From: an uncultured Nonlabens sp.
GTDB taxonomy: Bacteria > Bacteroidota > Bacteroidia > Flavobacteriales > Flavobacteriaceae
DNA: 64,000 nt
Reading direction: 5' to 3'
Assembly (NCBI GenBank): GCA_947491755.1
Contig: CANLKV010000001.1
Coordinates: forward strand, 868,001-932,000
Position 1 is the stretch's first letter. Each line of letters starts with the position of its first letter. The notes under the pieces are model-generated. The model saw only the letters and a list, made by a program, of their open reading frames with translations, did no database searches and was not told the DNA's origin. A program made the position numbers and the translations under genes. Below, in pieces: positions 49,892-58,952 of the stretch.

Positions 49892-51583
49892 ATGAAACAT
49901 CTGTACGTTTTTTTTATACTTTGTAGCGCATGGGCTGCTGCTCAAGTAACTAACGAGTTTGAACCGAGAAGCTGGGATATCCTAGAAAAAAGCCTGCCAC
50001 TAGTAGAGCCTCTCAACCTTACACCACCTGTGGTGTCTGCTTTGAAAAGTGAGGATGATAGGAATGCACAATCCACGCTTGCAAAACCATTGAGAATAGG
50101 GCAAGAAATCAAAGTCAATAAAAACATATTCAATAGCGGTACATGGGTCACGCTCAAAAACGGAGATCGACTGTGGCGTTTACGCATTAAAGCAGCTGGC
50201 GCCACCTTTGGCCGCTTGACTTTCAATCAATATAGTTTGCCAGAGGGAGCAGAACTTTATTTGTACAACAATAAGCGCACGGATAAAATAGGTCCCTACA
50301 CATCAAATGAAAATCCAGAAGATGGCATTCTAGGAACCTGGGTGATTGAAGGTGATGATTTATGGGTTGAGTATTATGAACCTGCAAGCGTCTCTGGATT
50401 AGGGCGATTAAGTATCGATGGTTTTACTTATGGTTACAGAAATGTATTTCAAAAATCAAACAGTATTGCAAAACTGAATCAGTCGGCAGATTGTAATGTG
50501 GACGTTTTATGCAATCCTAACTTTAATAGCACTGGCAATAAGGACTGGACCACGGCAAGAGATAATAATTTAAGCTCTGTCGCAGCCATTGTTTTCCCGC
50601 GTGGCAATGATGTTTTTGTTTGTACTGGAGCACTAGTTAATAACACAGCGCTCAATGGCACACCATATTTATTGACCGCAAATCACTGCCTGGGTAGTGT
50701 CAATGATGGTGCGGGAAGTTCTTTTAATGGGTCAGGATGGAGTTTTGGTTTCCAGTGGTTTACAAACACACCAGATTGTGCGACTACTAATAACACCATA
50801 GGCCCAGCTGCTCCAGTAAGAGTGATTACAGGCGCAGATCTACGGGCTAATAACGACGATAGTGATGTAGCTTTGTTTGAACTGCGGCAACAACCACCAT
50901 CCACCTGGAATTTATTTTATGCAGGATGGGATCGTAGTGGTACCACACCTAGTGAGCAGCTAGGAATGCACCACCCAGGTGGAGACATTATGAAACTAGC
51001 GAGAAATGATCAGCCGGCCACACGACTATCTTTTGACTTTAATGGTAATACAAACACTCAAGTATGGTTTATTGCAGACTGGGATTATGGTGTTACTGAG
51101 GGAGGTTCTTCTGGTAGTTTTTTACTTAATGAAAATGAACAAATCATAGGGCAATTGGCTGGTGGCAGAGCGTTTTGTGCGGGTACTACAGACAACGGTT
51201 TGTTTGATGTATACGGTAGATTTGATACAAGTTGGAATAGTGGTATCAATGCCTCTCAACGATTGAGAGACTGGCTGGACCCTTCAAATACAGGAGCGTT
51301 ACAACTTGCTGGCAGCACCACAAATCAAATATTGAGCACTGCCAGTCCACAATCACGGGCTGCAATCAGTATTTACCCTAATCCATCTACTGGGATTTTT
51401 ATAATTAATAGTGATGTACCAGTACAGTATGAAGTATTTAATTTAAATGGTCAGCGTATTTTACGATCAACAGATACATTGAACTCAAATACATTAGACT
51501 TAAGTGCTGCAGCCAGTGGTTTATACTTTGTTAAGATCAGTACGGCAACACAAACGATCATAAAGAAAGTGGTCAAGCAATAA
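49892..51583 (+). CDS. Secreted trypsin-like (lysyl endopeptidase type) serine protease with T9SS sorting domain
   Basis: A 563-residue protein with signal peptide (ending AAAQ), an N-terminal beta-rich region, a chymotrypsin-fold protease domain and a C-terminal sorting domain. The triad is His265 (TANHCLG), Asp325 (DDSDVALF) and Ser407 in GGSSGS. The order and the TANHC motif resemble Achromobacter lysyl endopeptidase. The last 75 residues (ISIYPNPSTGIFIINSD ... GLYFVKISTATQTIIKKVVKQ) are a type A T9SS sorting domain, so the enzyme leaves the cell by type IX secretion. It has a terminator after it. Confidence 0.9.
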   Translation: MKHLYVFFILCSAWAAAQVTNEFEPRSWDILEKSLPLVEPLNLTPPVVSALKSEDDRNAQSTLAKPLRIGQEIKVNKNIFNSGTWVTLKNGDRLWRLRIKAAGATFGRLTFNQYSLPEGAELYLYNNKRTDKIGPYTSNENPEDGILGTWVIEGDDLWVEYYEPASVSGLGRLSIDGFTYGYRNVFQKSNSIAKLNQSADCNVDVLCNPNFNSTGNKDWTTARDNNLSSVAAIVFPRGNDVFVCTGALVNNTALNGTPYLLTANHCLGSVNDGAGSSFNGSGWSFGFQWFTNTPDCATTNNTIGPAAPVRVITGADLRANNDDSDVALFELRQQPPSTWNLFYAGWDRSGTTPSEQLGMHHPGGDIMKLARNDQPATRLSFDFNGNTNTQVWFIADWDYGVTEGGSSGSFLLNENEQIIGQLAGGRAFCAGTTDNGLFDVYGRFDTSWNSGINASQRLRDWLDPSNTGALQLAGSTTNQILSTASPQSRAAISIYPNPSTGIFIINSDVPVQYEVFNLNGQRILRSTDTLNSNTLDLSAAASGLYFVKISTATQTIIKKVVKQ

Positions 51584-51600
51584 ATAGATTATAAACAGGC

Positions 51601-51640
51601 AAGCGTTGTAAGATTCCTTAATTTTGCAACGCTTTTTTTA
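51601..51640 (+). terminator. Terminator after the protease gene
   Basis: AAGCGTTG (51601-51608) pairs with CAACGCTT (51627-51634), followed by seven T. It stands 17 bases after the protease stop and 8 bases before the TTG start of rlmN. Confidence 0.88.
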
Positions 51641-51648
51641 TAAAACCA

Positions 51649-52692
51649 TTGAAAGAAACTAGAAAGGACATACGGTCATTAGATGTTACTCAATTGCGAG
51701 AATACTTTGTATCTCGTGGCGAGAAGGCATTCCGTGGTAACCAGATTTATGAATGGTTGTGGAAGAAGGGAGCGCATTCTTTTGATGATATGACTAATAT
51801 ATCAAAGGATACAAGAGCCTTTCTAGACGAACATTTTGTCATCAATCATATACGAGTGGATGATATGCAGCGCAGTAATGATGGGACTATAAAAAATGCG
51901 GTGCGATTGCACGATGGCCTTACGGTAGAATCTGTCATGATTCCCACGCCTTCTCGCACCACTGCTTGCGTGTCTTCTCAAGTAGGATGTAGTTTGAACT
52001 GTGAGTTTTGCGCAACGGCACGTCTTAAACGCATGCGCAATTTAAATCCTGACGAAATTTATGATCAGGTCGTCGCTATTGATCAACAAAGCAGGCATTA
52101 CTACAACAGGCCCCTATCAAATATTGTTTTTATGGGTATGGGGGAGCCATTGATGAACTACAACAATGTCATTAAGTCCATTGATAAAATCACTGGAGAT
52201 GACGGCCTGGCCATGTCGCCTAAACGCATCACCCTTTCTACTAGTGGTGTACCCAAAATGATGAAAAAGCTAGCAGATGATAGACCTAAATTTAATCTAG
52301 CGCTATCCCTGCACAGTGCGATAGATGAAAAGCGAGTCAAGATCATGCCATTTAATGAGCAATTCCCTCTTGCTGACATAAAAGATGCGCTTAAATACTG
52401 GTATGAAAAGACAGGTACCCGGGTAACCTATGAGTATGTGGTGTGGAAAGGCATTAATGATACCATGGAAGATGTACAAGCGCTGGTAAAATTTTGCAAG
52501 GTCATACCTTGTAAAGTCAACATTATCGAGTACAATAGTATAGACGATGCACGTTTTGAACAAGCTAGTAAAGCGGCGATTGACATGTATGAGCACGAGC
52601 TTGAGAAAAATAGAATCGTGGTAAATATAAGACGCAGCCGCGGTAAAGATATAGATGCAGCTTGCGGGCAACTAGCTAACAAGAAAGCTTAA
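51649..52692 (+). CDS. rlmN: Dual-specificity RNA methyltransferase RlmN
   Basis: A 347-residue radical SAM enzyme that methylates A2503 of 23S rRNA and A37 of tRNA. The cluster Cys are 114, 118 and 121 (CSLNCEFC). QVGCSLNCEFCAT, FMGMGEPLMNYNNV and the conserved Cys in AACGQLA near the C-terminus complete the enzyme. Start is a TTG (51649), giving the usual N-terminus KETRKDIRSLD; no ATG fits better. Confidence 0.95.
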   Translation: MKETRKDIRSLDVTQLREYFVSRGEKAFRGNQIYEWLWKKGAHSFDDMTNISKDTRAFLDEHFVINHIRVDDMQRSNDGTIKNAVRLHDGLTVESVMIPTPSRTTACVSSQVGCSLNCEFCATARLKRMRNLNPDEIYDQVVAIDQQSRHYYNRPLSNIVFMGMGEPLMNYNNVIKSIDKITGDDGLAMSPKRITLSTSGVPKMMKKLADDRPKFNLALSLHSAIDEKRVKIMPFNEQFPLADIKDALKYWYEKTGTRVTYEYVVWKGINDTMEDVQALVKFCKVIPCKVNIIEYNSIDDARFEQASKAAIDMYEHELEKNRIVVNIRRSRGKDIDAACGQLANKKA

Positions 52693-52809
52693 TTACATAC
52701 GGTACAGTGATGTGACACACTAGAATCCCACCTGCCTAGGGGTTTCCATTAATTTTCTAATTCATTTTCATAAACTAGCGACTGCTGCGGTGTATTGCCT
52801 CTTGACACG

Positions 52810-52817
52810 TATCTTTG
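52810..52817 (+). promoter_or_regulatory. Bacteroidota -7 element before polyprenyl synthase
   Basis: TATCTTTG, exact TAnnTTTG, ends four bases before the ATG at 52822. If it is used, transcription starts at or next to the start codon, leaving a leaderless or near-leaderless message. The -33 element is weak. Confidence 0.4.
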
Positions 52818-52821
52818 AAAT

Positions 52822-53799
52822 ATGAAAGTTGTTGAGCAAATTAAAGCACCCATTGCCCATGAGATGGAACTCTTTGAAGAGAAATTCCGTCTTTCTATGG
52901 CGTCTAGAATCCCATTGCTCAATAGGATTACCTACTTCATAGTAAATCGCAAGGGAAAACAAATGCGCCCCATGTTTGTTTTTCTGGTGGCCAAAATGAT
53001 AGGAAATGAACAGGTAAATGACCGTACCTATCGCGGTGCCGCAGTCATTGAGCTTATACATACAGCTACTCTGGTGCATGATGACGTGGTAGATGATAGC
53101 TTGAAGCGCCGCGGATTTTTCAGCGTTAACTCGTTATGGAAAAACAAGATTGCTGTGCTGGTGGGCGATTATTTATTGTCAAAGGGTCTACTGCTTAGCA
53201 TAGACAATAAAGATTTTGACCTGTTGCAAATCATCAGTGTAGCCGTGCGAGAGATGAGCGAGGGAGAATTATTGCAGATTGAAAAAGCAAGGCGCCTGGA
53301 TATTACCGAAGCTGTTTATTACGATATCATTACAAAAAAGACAGCCACCCTAATCGCGGCTTGTTGCAGTCTGGGTGCATGTGCTGTGGCTCCTGATAGT
53401 CCAGATGTAGAACGCATGCGCAAATTTGGCGAGTTGATAGGTATCGCATTTCAGATAAAAGATGATTTATTTGATTACGGCAACCAGCGTATAGGAAAAC
53501 CTACGGGTATAGATATCAAGGAACAAAAAATGACTTTGCCGCTTATTTACACACTTAACAACGCTTCTCCTAAGGATAAAAAATGGCTTATTAATAGTGT
53601 CAAACGTCATAATAGAGATAAAAAACGAGTGCGACAAGTCATACAATTTGTTAAGGATGCCGGCGGGCTAGATTATGCAGTAAATGCAATGTACGACTAT
53701 AAAAAACAGGCTCTTGACATTCTCAATACTTATCCAGACTCTCAGTACAAAAGCTCCTTGCTAGACATGGTTGACTATGTTATTGATCGTGAGAAGTAA
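52822..53799 (+). CDS. Polyprenyl (octaprenyl/solanesyl-type) diphosphate synthase
   Basis: A 325-residue trans-prenyltransferase of the FPP synthase family. The first Asp-rich motif is HDDVVDD (near 91), the second KDDLFDYG (near 213), with RKGKQMRP before them. It most likely makes the side chain of menaquinone; the chain length cannot be told by eye. The start at 52822 matches the family start (MKVVEQIKAPI). Its proximal upstream promoter is described separately. Confidence 0.88.
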   Translation: MKVVEQIKAPIAHEMELFEEKFRLSMASRIPLLNRITYFIVNRKGKQMRPMFVFLVAKMIGNEQVNDRTYRGAAVIELIHTATLVHDDVVDDSLKRRGFFSVNSLWKNKIAVLVGDYLLSKGLLLSIDNKDFDLLQIISVAVREMSEGELLQIEKARRLDITEAVYYDIITKKTATLIAACCSLGACAVAPDSPDVERMRKFGELIGIAFQIKDDLFDYGNQRIGKPTGIDIKEQKMTLPLIYTLNNASPKDKKWLINSVKRHNRDKKRVRQVIQFVKDAGGLDYAVNAMYDYKKQALDILNTYPDSQYKSSLLDMVDYVIDREK

Positions 53800-53817
53800 A
53801 CCAGTATAGGTGGAGTA

Positions 53818-53833
53818 CGCTTCCGCGAAAGCG
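53818..53833. repeat. Palindrome variant between polyprenyl synthase and der
   Basis: CGCTTCCGCGAAAGCG, one mismatch from the repeat, intergenic. Confidence 0.8.
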
Positions 53834-53906
53834 CAATTAAAACCAACTTTATTACACCTATCATCATTCTGCTTAAAATAAGCGGGATTGCCGTGTTTAA
53901 AAAAAT

Positions 53907-53914
53907 TACCTTTG
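53907..53914 (+). promoter_or_regulatory. Bacteroidota -7 element before der
   Basis: TACCTTTG (53907-53914) matches TAnnTTTG exactly and lies 20 bases before the der ATG. The nearest TTG (53888-53890) gives a spacer of 16, slightly short. Confidence 0.5.
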
Positions 53915-53933
53915 CAGCTGCAAAAGCAGGATT

Positions 53934-55235
53934 ATGAGTATTGTAGCTATAGTAGGAAGACCTAACACAGGTAAAAGTACACTTTTTAACAGGTTGATAC
54001 AGCGTCGCGAGGCGATCACAGACGCTGTTAGTGGTGTAACTAGAGACCGGCATTATGGAAAAAGCGACTGGAATGGGCGTGAATTTTCTGTAATCGATAC
54101 CGGTGGTTATGCCCTGGGTAGTGAGGATGTTTTTGAAGAAGAGATCGATAAACAGGTAGAGCTGGCTATAGATGAGGCAGATGTCATCTTATTTATGGTA
54201 GATGCTGCAGATGGTATCACTAGAGAAGATGAGGATGTAGCCCAATTGTTGCGCAAGGTTAAAAAGCCGGTCCTACTGGTAGTCAACAAAGTAGATAATC
54301 CTAAACGAGAGCAGGACGCTTATGAATTTTATAATTTAGGTCTAGGCGATTATTATTCTATCAGTAGTATAAGCGGTAGTGGTACGGGCGATATGCTAGA
54401 TGCCGTAGTAGAGGTGCTGCCAGAGCCGCGCGAACAAATCGTTGAAGACTTGCCGCGATTTGCTGTTGTAGGTCGCCCTAATGCAGGAAAGTCTTCTTTT
54501 ATCAATGCACTTATAGGAGAAAACAGATATATTGTTACAGATATTGCAGGAACGACTAGGGATTCTATCGATACAAAATACAATCGTTTTGGTTTTGAGT
54601 TCAACCTTGTAGATACGGCAGGAATACGCCGTAAGAAAAAGGTAAAAGAAGATCTAGAGTTTTACAGCGTCATGCGCAGCGTGAGAGCAATTGAGCACTG
54701 TGATGTTTGTATGATTGTGCTAGATGCAACACGTGGATTTGATGGACAGGTGCAGAATATTTTTTGGCTAGCAGAGCGCAACCGTAAGGGGATCGTCATT
54801 TTAGTTAATAAATGGGATCTAGTCGAGAAAGAAACAAACAGCGTGAGAGATTATGAGGCAGAAATACGACGTGAGATCGCACCATTTACAGATGTGCCTA
54901 TCATCTTTATAAGTGTACTTAATAAGCAACGTATTTTTAAAGCGATAGAAACAGCGGTAGAGGTTTATAAAAATCGTGCTAAAAAAATCAAAACAAGCAA
55001 GCTTAACGAGGTCTTATTGCCTATTATTGAAAATACGCCTCCACCATCTTTAAAAGGGAAGTTTGTTAAAATTAAATTCATCACGCAATTACCGACACCA
55101 CAGCCGCAGTTTGCATTTTTTTGTAATCTACCGCAATACGTCAGGGAGCCTTACAAGCGCTTTCTAGAAAACAAATTGCGAGAGAACTTTGATTTTCATG
55201 GGGTCCCGGTAAGTGTGTACATGAGAAAAAAATAA
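53934..55235 (+). CDS. der: Ribosome biogenesis GTPase Der (EngA)
   Basis: A 433-residue tandem GTPase essential for 50S assembly. First G domain: G1 GRPNTGKST (near 9), DTGGY, NKVD (near 118). Second: [10 protein letters not shown] (near 180), [10 protein letters not shown] and NKWD (near 291), followed by a KH-like C-terminal domain. Length and both motifs are complete. A hairpin follows in the spacer to the next gene. Confidence 0.97.
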   Translation: MSIVAIVGRPNTGKSTLFNRLIQRREAITDAVSGVTRDRHYGKSDWNGREFSVIDTGGYALGSEDVFEEEIDKQVELAIDEADVILFMVDAADGITREDEDVAQLLRKVKKPVLLVVNKVDNPKREQDAYEFYNLGLGDYYSISSISGSGTGDMLDAVVEVLPEPREQIVEDLPRFAVVGRPNAGKSSFINALIGENRYIVTDIAGTTRDSIDTKYNRFGFEFNLVDTAGIRRKKKVKEDLEFYSVMRSVRAIEHCDVCMIVLDATRGFDGQVQNIFWLAERNRKGIVILVNKWDLVEKETNSVRDYEAEIRREIAPFTDVPIIFISVLNKQRIFKAIETAVEVYKNRAKKIKTSKLNEVLLPIIENTPPPSLKGKFVKIKFITQLPTPQPQFAFFCNLPQYVREPYKRFLENKLRENFDFHGVPVSVYMRKK

Positions 55236-55236
55236 A

Positions 55237-55262
55237 GAACGCTGGCACGCTGGCAAGCGTTC
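55237..55262 (+). terminator. Possible terminator hairpin after der
   Basis: GAACGCT (55237-55243) pairs with AGCGTTC (55256-55262) but is followed by ATAAAAAG, not by T. It could be a processing or bidirectional signal; a weak call. Confidence 0.3.
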
Positions 55263-55275
55263 ATAAAAAGAGTTT

Positions 55276-58017
55276 ATGAAAAAAAGTATTGTCGCGGTCT
55301 TGTTTTTATTAAGCATTATAATAAATGCTCAACAGTTTAACATTACAGGTACCGTTGTTGATTCTATAAGTCAACAGCCACTTATAAGTGCCACCGTTTT
55401 TCTAGAGGCCGTAAAAGATTCTACATTAATTACTTATTCCATTACAGATGCAGACGGCAAGTTTGAACTTACTGGGAATACTGGCTATCAATATTTAAAC
55501 TTTTATACCTCTTTCCAGGGTTATAAGGAAGTAGCTCAAGTGATAGACCTAAGTAAGAAGCGTGAATTCAGCATGGGCGCGATTGCGTTAAGTAACGATA
55601 TAGAATCTCTGGGTGATGTGGTTGTGACGGCTAGAAAAGCACCTATAACCCTTAAACAAGACACCTTAGAATTTAATGCAAAGTCGTTCAATACAAGAGC
55701 AGATGCAACACTAGAAGACGTTGTGAAAGAGCTGCCCGGTGTAGAACTGGATAAGGATGGGAATATAACCGTTAATGGCAAGGCGATAACTAAAATACGG
55801 GTAAACGGCAAAGAGTTCTTTGGCGATGATCCCCAGGTGGCTCTTAAAAATCTTCCCAAAGAAATCATCGATAAAATTCAAGTAACTGAATCTAAAACGG
55901 AGGAACAGCGACAGGCAGGTGATGATGGCGATGACAACGCTAGTGAGATTAATATAACTATAGACGAGGATAAAAATAAAGGCTGGTTCTCCCGACTTAC
56001 CGCTGGAGGAGGTACCGATGATAGATACTCATTGAGCGGCATTGTCAATTATTTTAAAAACGATTTGCGCATAAGCGCCCTGGGCAGCAGCAACAATATC
56101 AATTCACCTGGGTTTTCATTTGATGAGATTTATGACGCCATAGGAGGTGCAGCTTACTCTGTTACTAACGGATTTAATGGTGGTAATACTGGTATTACCA
56201 GTAGTAGATCTGCCGGACTCAACTTCAGTAATGAATTTAGTAAGAAGGTAGAGGCAGAGGGAAATTACTTTTATGGAAGCACTGATAACATATCAGAAAC
56301 TGAAACGCGACGTACTACCTTTCTACCAGACCGCTCATTTTCTACTAACAGCAGCAGTACGGGCAACGCAATAGGCGAGAATCATCGATTTGGCACCAGG
56401 GTAACAGTAAAACCAGATACGCTTACTTCAATAAGCTTCAGGCCCAGCGGGACCATATCAAATGACAATAATTTTTCTACTCGTTCCTCTGTTTCACTAG
56501 ATGAGAACGGTAATCTTATTAACGATCTAGAAACTACAAGTGCCAGTGAATCTGACAACCGTAATCTTGAAGGAAATATTTACATCAGCAGACGTTTAAA
56601 AACGGAAGGTAGTTTTATAAGCTTATCTGCTGGCGTAGAAGATAGCCAGAATGACTCTGACGATAGGTTCAATTCCATAAGAAATACGTTTAATAGTAGT
56701 GGAACAAACACAGAGATTCAAAACCAATTGATCCAGCAACGCTCGCAGAACACTAGCTATCGCTTGCGCCCTCGATACCGGCAAGCACTAGATAGCAACT
56801 GGCGTGCCTCGATTGAATATCGATATGATTATAGAGATCAAAAAAATGAACGCAGTGTTTTTGACATTGATGACAGCACCGGCAACCGAGATTTTAATGC
56901 GCAATTGAGTAACAATTTTAATGTCATTAGTGTGCAGCAGCGGCCAGAACTAGGTGTGCGGTATGAGAAAGACGACTTGAGACTCGAGTTCAGTTCTGGA
57001 TACATATTTCAAAGCCTAGAGAGTGAGGATGTGTTGAACCAGGTGAGCTTTGATAAAGATTTTGGCAATATCGCCCTGGATGCTAGCATACGTTACAAAG
57101 TAGGAAAATTTGGGCGCATACGATTAAGTTACGATAACAGTATAAATGTTCCAGGAGTACGACAGTTACAGCCCGTGGTTGATCAAACAAATCCACTTAA
57201 TCTAGTAGTAGGTAACCCAGATCTCGATGCGTCTACTCGAAATAACTGGAGAATAAACATCAATAATTACAACTGGGAAAAAGGCCAAGGGTTTTTTCTA
57301 GGAGGTAATTACAATACCGTAGAAAATGCTGTGACAAGCATTACCACGACAGATGAAGACCTTATAAGAACTACTAGTTTTGTCAATGTTGACGGTAACC
57401 GCAACGCAGGTGTGTACGGCAGCTACAGTAAAAACTGGCGTAAAGACAAAAGAGATATAGGTGGTGATATAGGAGTTAATGGTAATTACAGTCGGGTGGT
57501 GTCCTTTACTAATGGTGTAGAATTTACTAGTGAAACCATAGGTTTCTCCCCTAGCATTTCTTTTGAATATTCCATTCAAGATATTTTTGAGATTGAGCTA
57601 GATTACAGCCTGGACATTAACAGTACTTCGTTTGATATAGGATCGATTGACGATCAAAACTTTACCAATCAAAATGCTACTGTGGACATTTTAACATTGT
57701 GGCCAGAAAATGTGACCCTGGGATTACGTGGAGAGTACAATAGATTCGGCAATGTATCAGACGAGTTTGATAATGATAGTTTTGTTTTAATAGGAAGTCT
57801 GGGCTATAAGTTTTCTAACGATCGCGCTATTGTAAAGCTTAAAGCCTATGATATACTAGATCAAGTAATTGCCACACGCAGGGTAGCTACACAAGATTTT
57901 GTGCAGGATACGAGCAACCTAGTTTTAGAGCAGTATTTTATGCTCAGTTTTACTTATAAGCTATCAAAATTTGGCGGTGCTCCGCCCAGTCGTGGTGGAC
58001 GCAGGTACCGTTCTTAG
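55276..58017 (+). CDS. Outer-membrane beta-barrel protein (TonB receptor-like) with carboxypeptidase-like N-terminal domain
   Basis: A 913-residue protein with signal peptide (ending IINAQ), a CarboxypepD_reg-like domain (about 22-110, ITGTVVDSISQQPLISATVFLE), a plug-like region (VVKELPGVELDKDGNITVNG and KEFFGDDPQVALKNLP) and a C-terminal large barrel of the OMP_b-brl_3 type. It ends in a Pro/Gly/Arg-rich tail (FGGAPPSRGGRRYRS) rather than the usual aromatic residue. No SusD or transporter neighbours, so the ligand is unknown. It may be TonB-dependent but the TonB box cannot be located with confidence. Confidence 0.85.
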   Translation: MKKSIVAVLFLLSIIINAQQFNITGTVVDSISQQPLISATVFLEAVKDSTLITYSITDADGKFELTGNTGYQYLNFYTSFQGYKEVAQVIDLSKKREFSMGAIALSNDIESLGDVVVTARKAPITLKQDTLEFNAKSFNTRADATLEDVVKELPGVELDKDGNITVNGKAITKIRVNGKEFFGDDPQVALKNLPKEIIDKIQVTESKTEEQRQAGDDGDDNASEINITIDEDKNKGWFSRLTAGGGTDDRYSLSGIVNYFKNDLRISALGSSNNINSPGFSFDEIYDAIGGAAYSVTNGFNGGNTGITSSRSAGLNFSNEFSKKVEAEGNYFYGSTDNISETETRRTTFLPDRSFSTNSSSTGNAIGENHRFGTRVTVKPDTLTSISFRPSGTISNDNNFSTRSSVSLDENGNLINDLETTSASESDNRNLEGNIYISRRLKTEGSFISLSAGVEDSQNDSDDRFNSIRNTFNSSGTNTEIQNQLIQQRSQNTSYRLRPRYRQALDSNWRASIEYRYDYRDQKNERSVFDIDDSTGNRDFNAQLSNNFNVISVQQRPELGVRYEKDDLRLEFSSGYIFQSLESEDVLNQVSFDKDFGNIALDASIRYKVGKFGRIRLSYDNSINVPGVRQLQPVVDQTNPLNLVVGNPDLDASTRNNWRININNYNWEKGQGFFLGGNYNTVENAVTSITTTDEDLIRTTSFVNVDGNRNAGVYGSYSKNWRKDKRDIGGDIGVNGNYSRVVSFTNGVEFTSETIGFSPSISFEYSIQDIFEIELDYSLDINSTSFDIGSIDDQNFTNQNATVDILTLWPENVTLGLRGEYNRFGNVSDEFDNDSFVLIGSLGYKFSNDRAIVKLKAYDILDQVIATRRVATQDFVQDTSNLVLEQYFMLSFTYKLSKFGGAPPSRGGRRYRS

Positions 58018-58031
58018 GACTGGTTTTAGTT

Positions 58032-58047
58032 CGCTTTCGCGAAAGCG
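58032..58047. repeat. 16-bp palindrome, perfect copy, downstream of OMP gene
   Basis: Perfect copy with extended symmetry (22 bases, GTTCGC...GCGAAC, 58029-58050), 15 bases after the stop. It could also act as a hairpin at the 3' end of the transcript. Confidence 0.9.
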
Positions 58048-58253
58048 AACACCACCAACCGACTTTCCACAAGTAGGCAGGTCATAGTGCAGGATTCCTT
58101 AAATGTTACATTTACTTCCCGAAACTGATCTAACATACCCCTTAAATGCTAGATAACGATTAGTTTTGTCCGAAAAATATATGTGTGCTCTTCACACTAT
58201 ATACAAATCGCGCTATCAACTTGATACAGTTCGTTCAACTAGAAAAATAATTT

Positions 58254-58952
58254 GTGGAAAGCCATCCTATTATTAAAGTCATTATACCCGCTTACAATGA
58301 AGAAAGATCGATAGGTCATGTGCTTGCAGATATTCCTAGTATAGTTGATGAGGTAATCGTTGTAAGCAATAATTCTACTGATGAAACCATGGCTATTGCC
58401 ACAGCGCATGGTGCAACGGTGCTTGAAGAATCGAGAAAGGGTTATGGTTATGCCTGCCTTAAAGGGATGAACTACATCTCGCAAGGAGACCTACCTGATA
58501 TTGTGGTTTTTCTAGACGGCGATTATAGTGATTATCCAGAGCAGCTGCTAGAGCTTATTGAGCCCATTCTCAATCAAAATATAGACCTTGTTATAGGTGC
58601 GAGAAGAAAGGACATGAGAGAGCCGGGCGCTATGACAGGACCTCAAATATTTGGTAACTGGCTGGCAACATCACTCATGCGTTTATTTTTTAACTCTCGT
58701 TTTAATGATTTAGGTCCCTTTAGAGCCATAAAGTATGACAAATTACTTGCTTTGCAAATGGAGGATAAAACCTATGGCTGGACGGTAGAGATGCAACTTA
58801 AAGCTCTTAAAAAAGGGTATTCTTATACAGAGATCCCCATGCGTTATCGCAATAGAATAGGGGTGTCAAAGGTTTCAGGAACTTTTAAAGGTGCTATCTT
58901 TGCGGGTGTTAAAATTTTAACATGGATCTTCAAATACGGGCTTAAAAAATGA
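58254..58952 (+). CDS. Glycosyltransferase family 2 (dolichyl-phosphate-mannose synthase-like)
   Basis: A 232-residue GT-A enzyme: IIPAYNEERSIGHVL, SNNSTDETM, the DGD metal site in FLDGDYSDYPEQ (near 93) and GARRKDMREPGAM. No N-terminal membrane helix, so cytoplasmic and perhaps membrane-associated. The start is a GTG at 58254, where the family's N-terminus begins. It probably charges a lipid phosphate with a hexose for use by the two following membrane proteins. Overlaps the next gene by ATGA. Confidence 0.85.
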   Translation: MESHPIIKVIIPAYNEERSIGHVLADIPSIVDEVIVVSNNSTDETMAIATAHGATVLEESRKGYGYACLKGMNYISQGDLPDIVVFLDGDYSDYPEQLLELIEPILNQNIDLVIGARRKDMREPGAMTGPQIFGNWLATSLMRLFFNSRFNDLGPFRAIKYDKLLALQMEDKTYGWTVEMQLKALKKGYSYTEIPMRYRNRIGVSKVSGTFKGAIFAGVKILTWIFKYGLKK

